The notes beneath the pieces are model-generated. The model had not been told where the DNA came from. It made no database searches and was given only the letters and a program-made list of their open reading frames with translations. DNA of 64,000 bases from JAOUJD01 sp963726405 (GTDB lineage: Bacteria; Pseudomonadota; Gammaproteobacteria; Burkholderiales; Burkholderiaceae_F), in the NCBI GenBank assembly GCA_963726405.1, contig CAVSCF010000001.1, positions 372,001 to 436,000 of the forward strand. Reading direction: 5' to 3'. A program made the translations under genes and the position numbers. Positions 55,103-63,968 of this stretch are shown piece by piece. Position 1 is the first letter of the stretch, and every line of letters begins with the position of its first letter.

Positions 55103-56107
55103 TCAGCCCTTGCAGAGCGCCAGTGCCGTCAGGCAGTGATCGCGATGCTGCGAACCGCTGCCGACGAAGATCATCGCGTCGGGCAGGCGCAATCCGTAGC
55201 GCATATGGGCGGCTTCCGCGTCGAGAACCCAGCGCGCCAGGCGCGACAGCCGGGACTCCAGATCCATGGAAGGCGGCAGCGCGTCGAAGTCCATCATCAG
55301 TTCGCCGCCACCCGCCGCCTCGAACTGCTTGACCGACAGTTCGTCCGAGCGCGCGGCAAGTCGCCATGCGATGAGCTTCTGTGCGTCGCCGGGCTGGTAC
55401 GGGCGTACGCCGGCGAAGTCGTCGCCGCTCGAGGCCATGCCGGTCGTGTCGCCGTCGCCGCCGGCGGCGGGCGGCAGCGGCGGCGCATTCTCCTCGGGCT
55501 TCGGATAGACCATGCAGGTGAGTGCAGGCGTCAAGTAGGCCCACGCGCGCCACAGCCCGAAGGGAAAGCGCGTTTCAACCGTGATGCGCGGCGCCGGAAG
55601 CCGGCCGCGCACCGGCGCGGGCAAGGGCACAAGCACCGTTCTCAGTCCGCGCGCCGGGACCTCGGTCGTGACCACCGGCGGCGAGGCCGGCCGTTTTGTC
55701 TTGTCGCGCCGTCGAACGGGTGCCGGCCTGAAGGCGAAGCGCACCGCATAGCGGTCCAGCGTGCCGGGATTGGTCGCGGTGACCTCGAATGCCGCGACGT
55801 CGCCCGCGAACACCGGCTCGACGCGCACCCCGCGCAGGACAAGCTGCGCGAGGTTCGAGTGGGTCGAGTGCATGCCGACGATCGCCATGCTGGCCACCAG
55901 GAAGGTCAGCAGATAGCCGAGCTGCAGGGAGTAGTTGATCGACCCGATCAGCAGGACGAGCACCGCGGCACCGAATGTGACACCCGGCACCGTCGGCAGG
56001 ATGTAGACCCGCCGGCGGTCGAGCAGGACGTCGCCCGCCTCGGAACCGTTCCGGCCCGCGATCCAGTCGGTGATGCGCACCGTCAGCGCATTCGACGTGA
56101 TGCTCAT
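55103..56107 (-). CDS. DUF58 domain-containing protein
   Basis: A 334-residue protein with two helices near residues 40-75 and the DUF58 signature 'DDFAGVRPYQPGDAQKLIAW' followed by 'SDELSVKQFEA'. Members have a partial von Willebrand A-like fold and nearly always sit between a MoxR ATPase and a transglutaminase gene, as here. The function is unknown; a chaperone-assisted envelope assembly role is often suggested. Confidence 0.93.
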   Translation of the reverse strand: MSITSNALTVRITDWIAGRNGSEAGDVLLDRRRVYILPTVPGVTFGAAVLVLLIGSINYSLQLGYLLTFLVASMAIVGMHSTHSNLAQLVLRGVRVEPVFAGDVAAFEVTATNPGTLDRYAVRFAFRPAPVRRRDKTKRPASPPVVTTEVPARGLRTVLVPLPAPVRGRLPAPRITVETRFPFGLWRAWAYLTPALTCMVYPKPEENAPPLPPAAGGDGDTTGMASSGDDFAGVRPYQPGDAQKLIAWRLAARSDELSVKQFEAAGGGELMMDFDALPPSMDLESRLSRLARWVLDAEAAHMRYGLRLPDAMIFVGSGSQHRDHCLTALALCKG

Positions 56108-56113
56108 CCTCGC

Positions 56114-57037
56114 CTACGGCACGGGTACGGCTGTGATGAGCTGCGAGACGAGTTCCTTCCCGTGCAGCGCGCGGCCGCTCTCCCGGCTCGTTGCGTGAAG
56201 GCGGTGTCCAGCCACCGAAGGCATGATGTTCTGTACGTCTTCCGGGATCACGTGCTCGCGGCCATCCAGCCAGGCCCATGCCCGGGCGGCGGCAAGCAAC
56301 GCCAGGCCGCCTCGCGGACTCAAGCCTTCGGCGTACTTGCCCGAGGCGCGCGTGTGGGCGATCAGTGCCTGTATGTAGTCCAGCAGGGCCGCGGACACGT
56401 AGGTCTTCTTGACCTCGGCCTGTGCAGCGAGGAGGTCGGCCGGCCGCGCGACTGGCTGCAGGAGCTTCAGCATGTCGCGTCGCGCATCGCCGGAAAGCAG
56501 CGAGCGTTCGGCCGCACGGTCCGGGTATCCGAGGCTGATGCACATCAGGAAGCGGTCGAGTTGCGATTCCGGCAGCGGGAAGGTGCCGACCTGGTGCAGC
56601 GGGTTCTGGGTGGCGATCACGAAGAACGGTTGCGGAAGCGGGCGCGACAGGCCATCGGTCGACACCTGGTTCTCTTCCATGGCCTCGAGCAGCGCACTCT
56701 GGGTCTTCGGGCTCGCCCGGTTGATCTCGTCCGCCAGCAGCACTTCGGTGAAGATGGGGCCGGGATGGAATACGAACTGGCCGGTCGTGCGGTCATAGAC
56801 CGAGACGCCGATCACATCGGAGGGCAGGAGATCGCTCGTAAACTGGATGCGGCGGAAGGGCAGGCCCATGGAAAGGGCGATCGCGTGGGCCAATGTGGTC
56901 TTGCCGACCCCGGGCGCGTCTTCGATGAGCAGATGGCCACCCGCCAGGAGGCATGTCAGGCTTTGCCGGATCTGCAGGCTCTTGCCGACAATGATGGTGC
57001 CGATCTGGCTGGCGGTCGCGCGGAATTTCTCTAACAT
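56114..57037 (-). CDS. MoxR family AAA+ ATPase
   Basis: A 307-residue ATPase with Walker A 'EDAPGVGKTTLAHAIA' near residue 40, Walker B 'VLLADEINRASPKTQ' and sensor 'VIATQNPLHQVGTFPLPESQ'. MoxR ATPases act as chaperones in complex maturation and work with DUF58/VWA partners. It is first in the moxR-DUF58-tgpA-mltB run with spacings of 6 bases or less, so one transcript is likely. It is divergent from the HDAC-like gene. Confidence 0.95.
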   Translation of the reverse strand: MLEKFRATASQIGTIIVGKSLQIRQSLTCLLAGGHLLIEDAPGVGKTTLAHAIALSMGLPFRRIQFTSDLLPSDVIGVSVYDRTTGQFVFHPGPIFTEVLLADEINRASPKTQSALLEAMEENQVSTDGLSRPLPQPFFVIATQNPLHQVGTFPLPESQLDRFLMCISLGYPDRAAERSLLSGDARRDMLKLLQPVARPADLLAAQAEVKKTYVSAALLDYIQALIAHTRASGKYAEGLSPRGGLALLAAARAWAWLDGREHVIPEDVQNIMPSVAGHRLHATSRESGRALHGKELVSQLITAVPVP

Positions 57038-57093
57038 TGGGCTGGAAGGCGCCGGTCGACGGCCGCCGAAAATAACGAGCTGGACGGAGACAG

Positions 57094-58020
57094 ATGCTGC
57101 ATACCGGGTTTTTCACCCACCGCTCCTGCGCGGAGCACGAGATGGGATCGTGGCACCCGGAATGCCCCGAGCGCCTGGCCGCGATTCACGACCATCTGAT
57201 CGCGATCGGGATCTCGCCGCATCTCGAACACTACGATGCTCAGGCGGCGTCGGTCGATGCCATCGCTCGCGCGCATGACGCGGCGTACATCGAACGACTG
57301 AAAACCAGCGTACCACAGCAGGGGTACTGGCCCGTCGATCCGGACACCTCGATGAACCCGCGCACGTGGGAGGCGGCGTTGCGGTCTGCCGGAGCGGTGA
57401 TCGAGGCCACGGACCGCGTGATTAGCAAGGAACTGGCCAATGCGTTCTGCGCGGTTCGTCCTCCCGGCCATCACGCGCGCAAGGCGGCCGCCATGGGGTT
57501 CTGCTTCCTCAACAATGTGGCGATCGGCGCGCTCCATGCGCTCGAGGCGCACGGACTCGAGCGGGTGGCGGTGATCGATTTCGATGTGCATCACGGCAAC
57601 GGCACGGAGGACATCCTCGCGAACGACGAGCGAGTGCTGATGGCCAGTTTTTTCCAGCATCCGTTTTATCCGTACACGGGCGCCGACAACCCGGCGAAAA
57701 ACATGGTGAACGTGCCGCTTCCGGCCGGAACCAAGGGCGACGTCGTAAGGCAGGTGGTCGACGAGGTGTGGTTGCCGCGGCTCCGCGCCTTCCAGCCGCA
57801 GGCGGTGTTCATCTCGGCCGGCTTCGATGCCCATCGGGAGGACGACCTCGGCCAGATGGGGCTCGTCGAGGCGGACTATGCCTACATCACCCAGCGCCTG
57901 ATGGAGGTGGCCGACGAGTACGGCGAAGGCCGCGTGATCAGTACGCTGGAGGGCGGTTACAACCTGAGCGCGCTGGCGAGGAGCGTCGGCGCGCACATCA
58001 AGACATTGGCGCAACTTTAG
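57094..58020 (+). CDS. Histone deacetylase family (acetylpolyamine amidohydrolase-like) protein
   Basis: A 308-residue zinc amidohydrolase. The charge-relay pair His126-His127 lies in 'VRPPGHHARKAAAMGFC', zinc ligands Asp164 and His166 in 'IDFDVHHGNGTEDIL' and Asp245 in 'SAGFDAH', and the transition-state Tyr289 in 'LEGGYN'. Bacterial members deacetylate polyamines, acetoin-related proteins or protein lysines; the substrate here is not known. GGAGA precedes the ATG. It may be cotranscribed with the enoyl-CoA hydratase 13 bases later. Confidence 0.93.
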   Translation: MLHTGFFTHRSCAEHEMGSWHPECPERLAAIHDHLIAIGISPHLEHYDAQAASVDAIARAHDAAYIERLKTSVPQQGYWPVDPDTSMNPRTWEAALRSAGAVIEATDRVISKELANAFCAVRPPGHHARKAAAMGFCFLNNVAIGALHALEAHGLERVAVIDFDVHHGNGTEDILANDERVLMASFFQHPFYPYTGADNPAKNMVNVPLPAGTKGDVVRQVVDEVWLPRLRAFQPQAVFISAGFDAHREDDLGQMGLVEADYAYITQRLMEVADEYGEGRVISTLEGGYNLSALARSVGAHIKTLAQL

Positions 58021-58036
58021 AAGCAGGGAGGTCGTG

Positions 58037-58846
58037 ATGAACGCACCGGACGCAAAGGTCGCCGTCGAACCGTATGTGCTGGAGACCCGCGAGTCGCCGG
58101 GAGTGGTCACGCTGACCCTGAACCGTCCCCAGCAGTTCAATGCGCTGTCGGTCGAAATGATGACCGCCCTGCAGGCCGCGCTGGATTCGATCGCGGCGGA
58201 TCCCGCCGTGCGGGTCGTCGTCCTCGCCGCGGCCGGCAAGGCGTTCTGCGCCGGACACGACCTGAAGCAGATGAAGGAGAACGCAGACCTCGATTCCTAC
58301 CGGGCGCTGTTCGCGCAGTGTGCGAAGTTGATGCTGACCATCCAGCGGCTGCCGCAACCGGTGATCGCGCGCGTGCACGGAGTGGCCACCGCCGCCGGTT
58401 GCCAGCTCGTGGCCACCTGCGACCTTGCGGTCGCCGCAGACGGAGTGCGCTTCGGCGTCTCGGGGATCAACGTCGGGCTCTTCTGCACCACGCCGGGCGT
58501 CGCGCTCGCGCGCAACGTCGGGCGCAAGGAAGCATTCGAGATGCTCGTGACAGGCGACCTGATCGACGCGGTGACGGCGCGTGACCGCGGCCTCGTCAAT
58601 CGGGTCGTCGCGGCCGATCAGCTCGATGCGGAGATCGCGAAGCTCACGGCATCCATCCTTGCGAAGCCCGCCGTGGCAGTGGCGATGGGCAAGGAGATGT
58701 TCTATCGGCAGGTCGAAGCGGGCACCGAGGCGGCCTACCAGATGGCCGGGCAGACGATGGCCTGCAACCTCATCGATCCCGCCGCGCAGGAAGGCATCGA
58801 GGCGTTCATGGCGAAGCGGAAACCGAGCTGGGCGCCGCCGTCCTGA
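58037..58846 (+). CDS. Enoyl-CoA hydratase/isomerase family protein
   Basis: A 269-residue crotonase-fold protein. The oxyanion-hole segments are 'AGKAFCAGHDLKQM' and 'VATAAGCQLVATCDLAVAAD'. The second catalytic Glu of classical hydratases is not obvious in 'SGINVGLFCTTPGVALARNV', so it may be an isomerase, thioesterase or carboxylase-type relative. ATG 58037 (GGGAGG five bases upstream) is preferred over GTG 58034. Confidence 0.9.
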   Translation: MNAPDAKVAVEPYVLETRESPGVVTLTLNRPQQFNALSVEMMTALQAALDSIAADPAVRVVVLAAAGKAFCAGHDLKQMKENADLDSYRALFAQCAKLMLTIQRLPQPVIARVHGVATAAGCQLVATCDLAVAADGVRFGVSGINVGLFCTTPGVALARNVGRKEAFEMLVTGDLIDAVTARDRGLVNRVVAADQLDAEIAKLTASILAKPAVAVAMGKEMFYRQVEAGTEAAYQMAGQTMACNLIDPAAQEGIEAFMAKRKPSWAPPS

Positions 58847-58861
58847 TGCCACGCTGATTCG

Positions 58862-58887
58862 CGCGCCGCGACACGCGGCGCGTTCTT
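58862..58887 (+). terminator. Rho-independent terminator after the enoyl-CoA hydratase gene
   Basis: CGCGCCGCG pairs with CGCGGCGCG over an ACA loop and is followed by TTCTT. It ends the histone-deacetylase-like/hydratase transcript. Confidence 0.75.
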
Positions 58888-58925
58888 GCATTCATCCGTC
58901 AGTGCGATCGCACTGACATCTACGA

Positions 58926-59672
58926 TCACGGCTTGACTGTTTCGCCTGACGACTCCACCGCGGGCGTATTGATCGCGCGGCGGAACAACGCTGCCAGCCC
59001 CGATTCGTTTTCTTCGCTGTTCGCCGGAGCCGGCGCAGCCGCTGATGCGCTTTCCTCGGCCTTCCGCCCGGGCGCTCTTGCGCGGGGCGTGGCGGGGACG
59101 GTGCTCGCTGCCGCGCGCGCGTCACTGCGGGCATCGGCCACAGCGCGACCCTCGCCCGGAATCGGCAAGGCCAGGGTGTACAGCGTGAGCGCCGCCCAAC
59201 CGGCAAGGATCATCACCGGCAGCAGGCGGGTCGCCCAGTCGCCGACCATCGTCACGAGCACGCGCTCGCGCGAGAACACCGTGGGTCGGCTGGCCACCCG
59301 TTCCAGCGCCTCCTCGACCAGCCGCCGGCTGTTGCGCAACGGAGCCAGGCGGTCACGGCTGCCGCGTTGAGACAGGTAACCCAGGACGAGGGAGATGGCG
59401 CCATAGCCGACGATGGCTCCCAGCAGCCAGCGTTTGCCGGGCAGGGGAACGGACCAGCCGCCGACCAGGACGATCAGATAGGACGTCAGCAGGAACGCCT
59501 GCGCGAGCAGGGTCCAGTTGAGATGTTGCGCGGCCGTCGCGGCGTGCGTTCCCAGCGCCTCGTTCAGTCGATCGAGTTCGCGTTCGAGCGCCATGCGGCT
59601 GTCGACCGCCTCGGAGGCGGCGGCTTCGCGGACGGCCTGTGCACTGCCTTGCGCGTTGGAAAGTACGTCCAT
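58926..59672 (-). CDS. Unknown membrane protein with coiled coil and low-complexity tail
   Basis: A 248-residue protein of no recognised family. An N-terminal helix rich in Ala and Glu is followed by two membrane helices ('LAQAFLLTSYLIVLVGGW' and 'WLLGAIVGYGAISLVLGYL'), a charged cytoplasmic or periplasmic helix, a third helix 'VMILAGWAALTLYTLALP' and an Ala/Pro/Arg-rich tail. ATG 59672 has GGGAGA at good distance; ATG 59684 and an upstream frame to 59756 are alternatives. The segment composition suggests a small membrane scaffold. Role unknown. Confidence 0.7.
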   Translation of the reverse strand: MDVLSNAQGSAQAVREAAASEAVDSRMALERELDRLNEALGTHAATAAQHLNWTLLAQAFLLTSYLIVLVGGWSVPLPGKRWLLGAIVGYGAISLVLGYLSQRGSRDRLAPLRNSRRLVEEALERVASRPTVFSRERVLVTMVGDWATRLLPVMILAGWAALTLYTLALPIPGEGRAVADARSDARAAASTVPATPRARAPGRKAEESASAAAPAPANSEENESGLAALFRRAINTPAVESSGETVKP

Positions 59673-59783
59673 TCCATCTCCCATCACTGTCCGTAACGGG
59701 AGTTTCGACAGGCAGGACGAGCGGTCGCATCGTCCGTCCGTAGGACGGCGCGTCACCCTCTTCGGCGATTGTGCCGCCGGCGC

Positions 59784-62021
59784 TTACGCCGCCCGGCGGT
59801 ATTCCTCGAAGTCTTCTTCCAGGACGATGTCGCGACCGGCCGCGCGGGTCTCGTTGTCGAGCCGCAGCGTCAGGCAATAGGCGGCGCCGCCCGAACGATT
59901 GAACGAATCGAGCGGCACCACGTGGACCGTGTATCCGCGAGCGGCCAGGGCGGCGCGCGTGGCCTCCGACGCATGGCACATCACCACGTCGCGGCCGAGG
60001 CACACCGAGTTCACTCCAAGGTGCATCGCGTCCTCATCGGTGGCCTCGATCAGCTTGTCCTCGCCCGCCACGCGACGGATCGCCTCGGCGGCCTCGTTGG
60101 AAAACGCGGCCGGGTACCACAGGACCTCGCCACCGGACAGCACGCAGAAGCAGGTGTCCAGGTGGTAGAAGCGTGGATCGACCAGTTCGAGCGGCACCGT
60201 GGGCACCCCGTACAGGGATTCGATGGCCGAGTGCATGGCGCGGCTCGATCGCTGTCCGTATCCGGTCCAGATGATGCGGCGACGGGCGTCCCAGATCGCG
60301 TCGCCAGCGCCTTCGAAGTAGAGCCCGGGTGGCGGCTCGATGATCTCGTCCACCTGGCCCCGCATCCGCAGATCCTCGAAGAAGGCGCGGTTATGGCCTT
60401 CCTCACCCTGCCGCTCCGGACACAGGAAGCGCGCAAGCAGCACCTTGCGGTCGAGCACGACGGCGGCATTCGCGGTGAAGACCATGTCCGGAAGGCCGCG
60501 CACGGGCGGCTGGGTCGAAACGTGCGCCCCAAGCCGCTCGTAGGTCGCTTTCAATTCTCCCCAGCCCCGCAGCGCATCCTCGCCGAGGCGCTGCGCAGAC
60601 ACGGACCATTGCGACGGCTCCATCCATGGATTGATCCTGTAGCTCACCTCGAAGTGCCGCGGCGAACTCATCATGAAGTGCGCCACGGGACGGGTGCTGC
60701 GGGCGAGCTGCGGGCTGGAATTCACGTCGTCGTTCCTCCGTGCCGGAAAGGGGGTGATGTGCGCATTGCGGGAATGCTCGAGGGGCGCGGCGTGCGGATC
60801 GAACTCGGCGAGCACCGCGGCGAAGACGTCGAGGCCCCAATCGAGCGCCTCGCGGCGGATGGTGAGGGGCGGGGCGAAACGGATCACGGTGCCATGCGTG
60901 TCCTTGGTCAGGACGCCGCGTTCCGCGAGACGCTCGACCACGTGCCGCGCCGAGACCTCCGTTCCCAGTTCGACGCCGGCCCACAACCCGCGCCCGCGCA
61001 CGGCGCGAATCAGCGGCGAGCGCAGGCGACGCAGGCGGCCGAGCAGATGCGTGCCGAGGTCGCGGCTGCGTTCGATCAGGTTCTCGTCCTCGATAACGCG
61101 CAGCGCTTCGAGCGCGACCCGGGCGGCGAGCGGGTTGCCGCCGAAGGTCGAGCCGTGACTGCCGGGGCCCATCAGGTCGAGGACCTCCGCGCGGGCGACG
61201 ACAGCCGACACCGGCAGCAGGCCGCCGCCGAGCGCCTTGCCGACGATGACGGCATCCGGCCGGATACCCTCGTGCATGTAGGCGAACCAGGCTCCGGTGC
61301 GGCCCAGGCCCGACTGGATTTCGTCGATGACGAGCAGCACGTTCCGCTCGGTGCAGAGCTCGCGCACCGCGCGCAGGAAGCCCGGTGGTGGCACGACAAT
61401 GCCGGCTTCGCCCTGCACGGGCTCGATCATCACCGCGCAGGTGGTCTCCGTGATCGCCTCGCGGAGCGAGTCGATGTCGCCGAAGTCGAAGTGGCGGAAG
61501 CCGCGTGCGAAGGGGCCGAAGTCGGCCCGGTACTCGTCCTCGGTGGAGAAGCCGATGACAGTCGTTGAACGTCCATGGAAGTTGCCACGGGCCACGACGA
61601 TGTCCGCCTGGTCCGGCGCGATGCCCTTGACCCGATAACCCCACCGGCGAACCGCTTTGACCGCCGTCTCGACCGACTCGCAGCCCCCGCTGGCCGGCAG
61701 GGCGCGCGCAGGGCTCGGCAGGTCGGCGACTTCGACCAGCTTGGCGAGAAAGGGCGCCAGTTCCGTCGAGTGATATGCGCGCGATGTCACTGCAACGCGC
61801 TGCGCCTGGTCGACGAGCGCCTTCACCAGACGCGGATGCGCGTGTCCATGGCTGACCGCCGAATAGGCGGACATGAAGTCGAGGTATCGCTTGCCATCCG
61901 CATCCCACAGCCAGCTGCCTTCACCTCGCTCCAGCACGACAGGCAATGGCGCGTAATTCGGCGCGGCGACACTGGCCTCGAGCTCCAGCAGCTTTCCGGT
62001 AGTCCTGACACGCGCATCCAT
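59784..62021 (-). CDS. Fused ornithine aminotransferase / amidinohydrolase (arginine dihydrolase- or DDAH-like)
   Basis: A 745-residue two-domain enzyme. Residues 1-405 are a class III aminotransferase like ornithine aminotransferase: 'CAVMIEPVQGEAGI', Asp233 in 'LLVIDEIQSGLGRTG' and PLP-Lys262 in 'DAVIVGKALGGGLLP'. A linker leads to a guanidino-group-modifying domain (about 450-745) with 'DMVFTANAAVVL', acidic 'EGAGDAIWD' (570-578), His621 in 'FYHLDTCF' and nucleophile Cys716 in 'SGGAAYCLTL'. It could turn arginine into ornithine and then glutamate semialdehyde. ATG 62021 with GAGG upstream is preferred to GTG 62042. An Lrp gene precedes it on the same strand. Confidence 0.9.
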   Translation of the reverse strand: MDARVRTTGKLLELEASVAAPNYAPLPVVLERGEGSWLWDADGKRYLDFMSAYSAVSHGHAHPRLVKALVDQAQRVAVTSRAYHSTELAPFLAKLVEVADLPSPARALPASGGCESVETAVKAVRRWGYRVKGIAPDQADIVVARGNFHGRSTTVIGFSTEDEYRADFGPFARGFRHFDFGDIDSLREAITETTCAVMIEPVQGEAGIVVPPPGFLRAVRELCTERNVLLVIDEIQSGLGRTGAWFAYMHEGIRPDAVIVGKALGGGLLPVSAVVARAEVLDLMGPGSHGSTFGGNPLAARVALEALRVIEDENLIERSRDLGTHLLGRLRRLRSPLIRAVRGRGLWAGVELGTEVSARHVVERLAERGVLTKDTHGTVIRFAPPLTIRREALDWGLDVFAAVLAEFDPHAAPLEHSRNAHITPFPARRNDDVNSSPQLARSTRPVAHFMMSSPRHFEVSYRINPWMEPSQWSVSAQRLGEDALRGWGELKATYERLGAHVSTQPPVRGLPDMVFTANAAVVLDRKVLLARFLCPERQGEEGHNRAFFEDLRMRGQVDEIIEPPPGLYFEGAGDAIWDARRRIIWTGYGQRSSRAMHSAIESLYGVPTVPLELVDPRFYHLDTCFCVLSGGEVLWYPAAFSNEAAEAIRRVAGEDKLIEATDEDAMHLGVNSVCLGRDVVMCHASEATRAALAARGYTVHVVPLDSFNRSGGAAYCLTLRLDNETRAAGRDIVLEEDFEEYRRAA

Positions 62022-62170
62022 TGCCCACCTCGCAAGATTCACACACCGACTGGATGGACAGTGTAGAAACCGCGCGAGCCCGGCACGGCGAAAGTGGAGT
62101 TTCAGGAGCGCAGGAACAGCGTGTTACGGCGACCGTGGCCGCCGAAACGGCGGAGGTCCGACTGACGCAG

Positions 62171-62647
62171 TCAGGGCAGCGGATAGCCGCGAAACGGCTT
62201 GATGGTCTGCAGTTCGGGCTTGGAGGTGATCTTCTCGACGCCGAGCGCGGGGTCGTCGGTCCACGCGTTGGTCAGTTCGCGGTAATGATCGAGATCGCGG
62301 CACGCCAGTCGCAGTACATAGTCGCACTGGCCCGAGACGAGGAAGCACTCGACCACCTCGTCGGCGTTCCGGATGCGTTGCTCGAATCGCGCGTGCGTCG
62401 CCTGGGACTGGTCCTTCAACGTCACCTCCACGACGATCGTCAGCAGGGTGCCGCCGAGCTTGCGCGGGTCGACCATCGCCATGTAGCCGCTGATCAGGCC
62501 GCTGCGTTCCAGGCGGCGCATGCGATCCAGGCAGGCACGCGGGCTCAGTGCGATGCGTTCCGAGAGGTCCTGGTTCGTGATGCGCCCGTCGTTCTGCAGG
62601 ATCTCGAGGATCCGGCGATCGATCCGGTCGAGTTCGCGCGTGGCCAT
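62171..62647 (-). CDS. Lrp/AsnC family transcriptional regulator
   Basis: A 158-residue regulator: N-terminal helix-turn-helix 'DRRILEILQNDGRITNQDLS' with 'LSPRACLDRMRRLERSGLI', and a C-terminal RAM domain 'ECFLVSGQCDYVLRLACRDL' that binds amino acids. It lies 149 bases upstream of the aminotransferase fusion gene and on the same strand, so it probably senses arginine, ornithine or a related amino acid and controls that gene; this is inferred from position. Confidence 0.93.
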   Translation of the reverse strand: MATRELDRIDRRILEILQNDGRITNQDLSERIALSPRACLDRMRRLERSGLISGYMAMVDPRKLGGTLLTIVVEVTLKDQSQATHARFEQRIRNADEVVECFLVSGQCDYVLRLACRDLDHYRELTNAWTDDPALGVEKITSKPELQTIKPFRGYPLP

Positions 62648-62697
62648 GGCGTCAGTATACGAAGCCGCCGATTCGGCAGCGCGGGCGGCCGATGACG

Positions 62698-63099
62698 TCA
62701 GGCGAGCGCGGCGACTGCCGCCTTGGCGATCTGCGCATCCTCGGCCGACTTCACGCCCGATACGCCGACCGCTCCGACGACGTGACCGTCGACGATGACA
62801 GGCACGCCGCCCTCCAGCATGCCCTGCAGCGGCGCCGACAGGAACGACGTACGGCCCTGGTTGATCATGTCTTCGTAGACCTTCGTTTCACGCTTGCCCA
62901 TGGCGGCCGCGCGCGCTTTCTCCGGAGCGATGTAGCTGGAGATCGGCGCCACGCCGTCGAAGCGATGCAGCAGCAGAAGGTGGCCGCCGTCGTCGCAGAC
63001 GGCGATCACCACGTTCCACTGGTTCTTCTTCGCCTCGGCTTCGCCGGCTGCGGCCATCCTGCGCGCGTCGTCGAGCGTCAGCATCGGTTTCGTCTTCAT
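62698..63099 (-). CDS. GlcG/HbpS family (DUF336) protein
   Basis: A 133-residue cytosolic protein with the DUF336 pattern 'LTLDDARRMAAAGEAEAKKN', 'VVIAVCDDGGHLLLLHRFDG' and the glycine-rich end 'GHVVGAVGVSGVKSAEDAQI'. Relatives include GlcG and the haem-degrading HbpS. No signal peptide is present. AGGAGGACAG lies just upstream of the ATG. Function unknown. Confidence 0.92.
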   Translation of the reverse strand: MKTKPMLTLDDARRMAAAGEAEAKKNQWNVVIAVCDDGGHLLLLHRFDGVAPISSYIAPEKARAAAMGKRETKVYEDMINQGRTSFLSAPLQGMLEGGVPVIVDGHVVGAVGVSGVKSAEDAQIAKAAVAALA

Positions 63100-63144
63100 C
63101 GTCTGTCCTCCTGTTTGGGTCGGGTCAGCATCGGCTGGACCCGT

Positions 63145-63897
63145 TCAACTGCCGAGCAACCGGTACCAGACGCGCGAAACCCACTCGCGCAAAGCGTAGT
63201 AGGAAACCGTCAGCGCAGTGGCACGTGGCATCAATTCGCCGACCGTGAAGGCGCGTTGCGCCACGTAGTCGGTCGGGGCGGGGATCACGCTGAAACCGGC
63301 GACTTCGAATGCCCGCTGCGAGCGCGGCATGTGAATGGCCTTGGTCACGAGCACGACGCGCTGGATGCCGAGGGGCTTGAGGTCCTTCGCCGCCATCTCG
63401 GCGTTGCCCCGCGTCGTCGCTGCCGCGTTGTCGACCCACTTCGGTGCAATGCCGTAGTCCTCCACCAGGACCTTCGCCATCAGGTCGGCCTCGGAATGCT
63501 TCGCGCCGCCCGGCACTCCGCCGGTGACATACACGGGCAGCCCGCTCTGTCGTGCAAGGCGCGCTCCGTAGCGCACCCGCTGCAACGTGAAGTCGTTGAC
63601 CGTCTCGCCGCCCCATTCGATGGCGCTGCGGTTCAGTCCGCCGGCGAGGATGACGATCGCCTGCGCGGACTTGAGCTCGCCCGCCGCGAGCGGCGGCGGT
63701 TCGAGTCCGCGCGCGATGGCTCCCGCGACCGCCGGCATGGCCAGCGCGAGCAGGGCGAGTTGAGACGCCGCCATCAGCAGGATCGCGAACCGGCGACGGC
63801 TCCGCAGCAGCAGCAGCCCGAGCAGCGTCAGCAGCACGAGCGATGTCGGCGGCAGGACGAGGGCGGACAGGAAATAGCTGAAGGAGACTGGTTCCAC
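63145..63897 (-). CDS. YdcF/ElyC family (DUF218) membrane protein
   Basis: A 250-residue protein with two N-terminal helices and a DUF218 domain: 'AQAIVILAGGLNRSAIEW', 'LPVYVTGGVPGGAKHSEADL' and 'RVVLVTKAIHMPRSQRAFEV'. ElyC/SanA/YdcF proteins affect envelope integrity and lipid-carrier recycling in enterics. The start is uncertain: GTG 63897 or TTG 63912. Confidence 0.88.
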   Translation of the reverse strand: MEPVSFSYFLSALVLPPTSLVLLTLLGLLLLRSRRRFAILLMAASQLALLALAMPAVAGAIARGLEPPPLAAGELKSAQAIVILAGGLNRSAIEWGGETVNDFTLQRVRYGARLARQSGLPVYVTGGVPGGAKHSEADLMAKVLVEDYGIAPKWVDNAAATTRGNAEMAAKDLKPLGIQRVVLVTKAIHMPRSQRAFEVAGFSVIPAPTDYVAQRAFTVGELMPRATALTVSYYALREWVSRVWYRLLGS

Positions 63898-63918
63898 GGC
63901 GGGACGAATCAAACGAAA

Positions 63919-63950
63919 ACGGCCGCGAGCTTACGCGAGCTCGCGGCCGT
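63919..63950 (-). terminator. Rho-independent terminator for the gene entering from the right edge
   Basis: A 13-bp perfect stem ACGGCCGCGAGCT / AGCTCGCGGCCGT with a 6-base loop. Read on the minus strand it is followed by TTTCGTTTG. It lies between the partial gene and the YdcF-type gene. Confidence 0.85.
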
Positions 63951-63968
63951 GTTCGGTGAGATGCGCGG

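Noticed and set aside
59784..62021. Loss of the catalytic Cys in the amidinohydrolase domain
   Set aside because: The stretch 'GVNSVCLG' first looked like a displaced active site, but the C-terminal 'SGGAAYCLTL' fits the superfamily's GG-x-x-x-C nucleophile pattern, so the domain appears complete.
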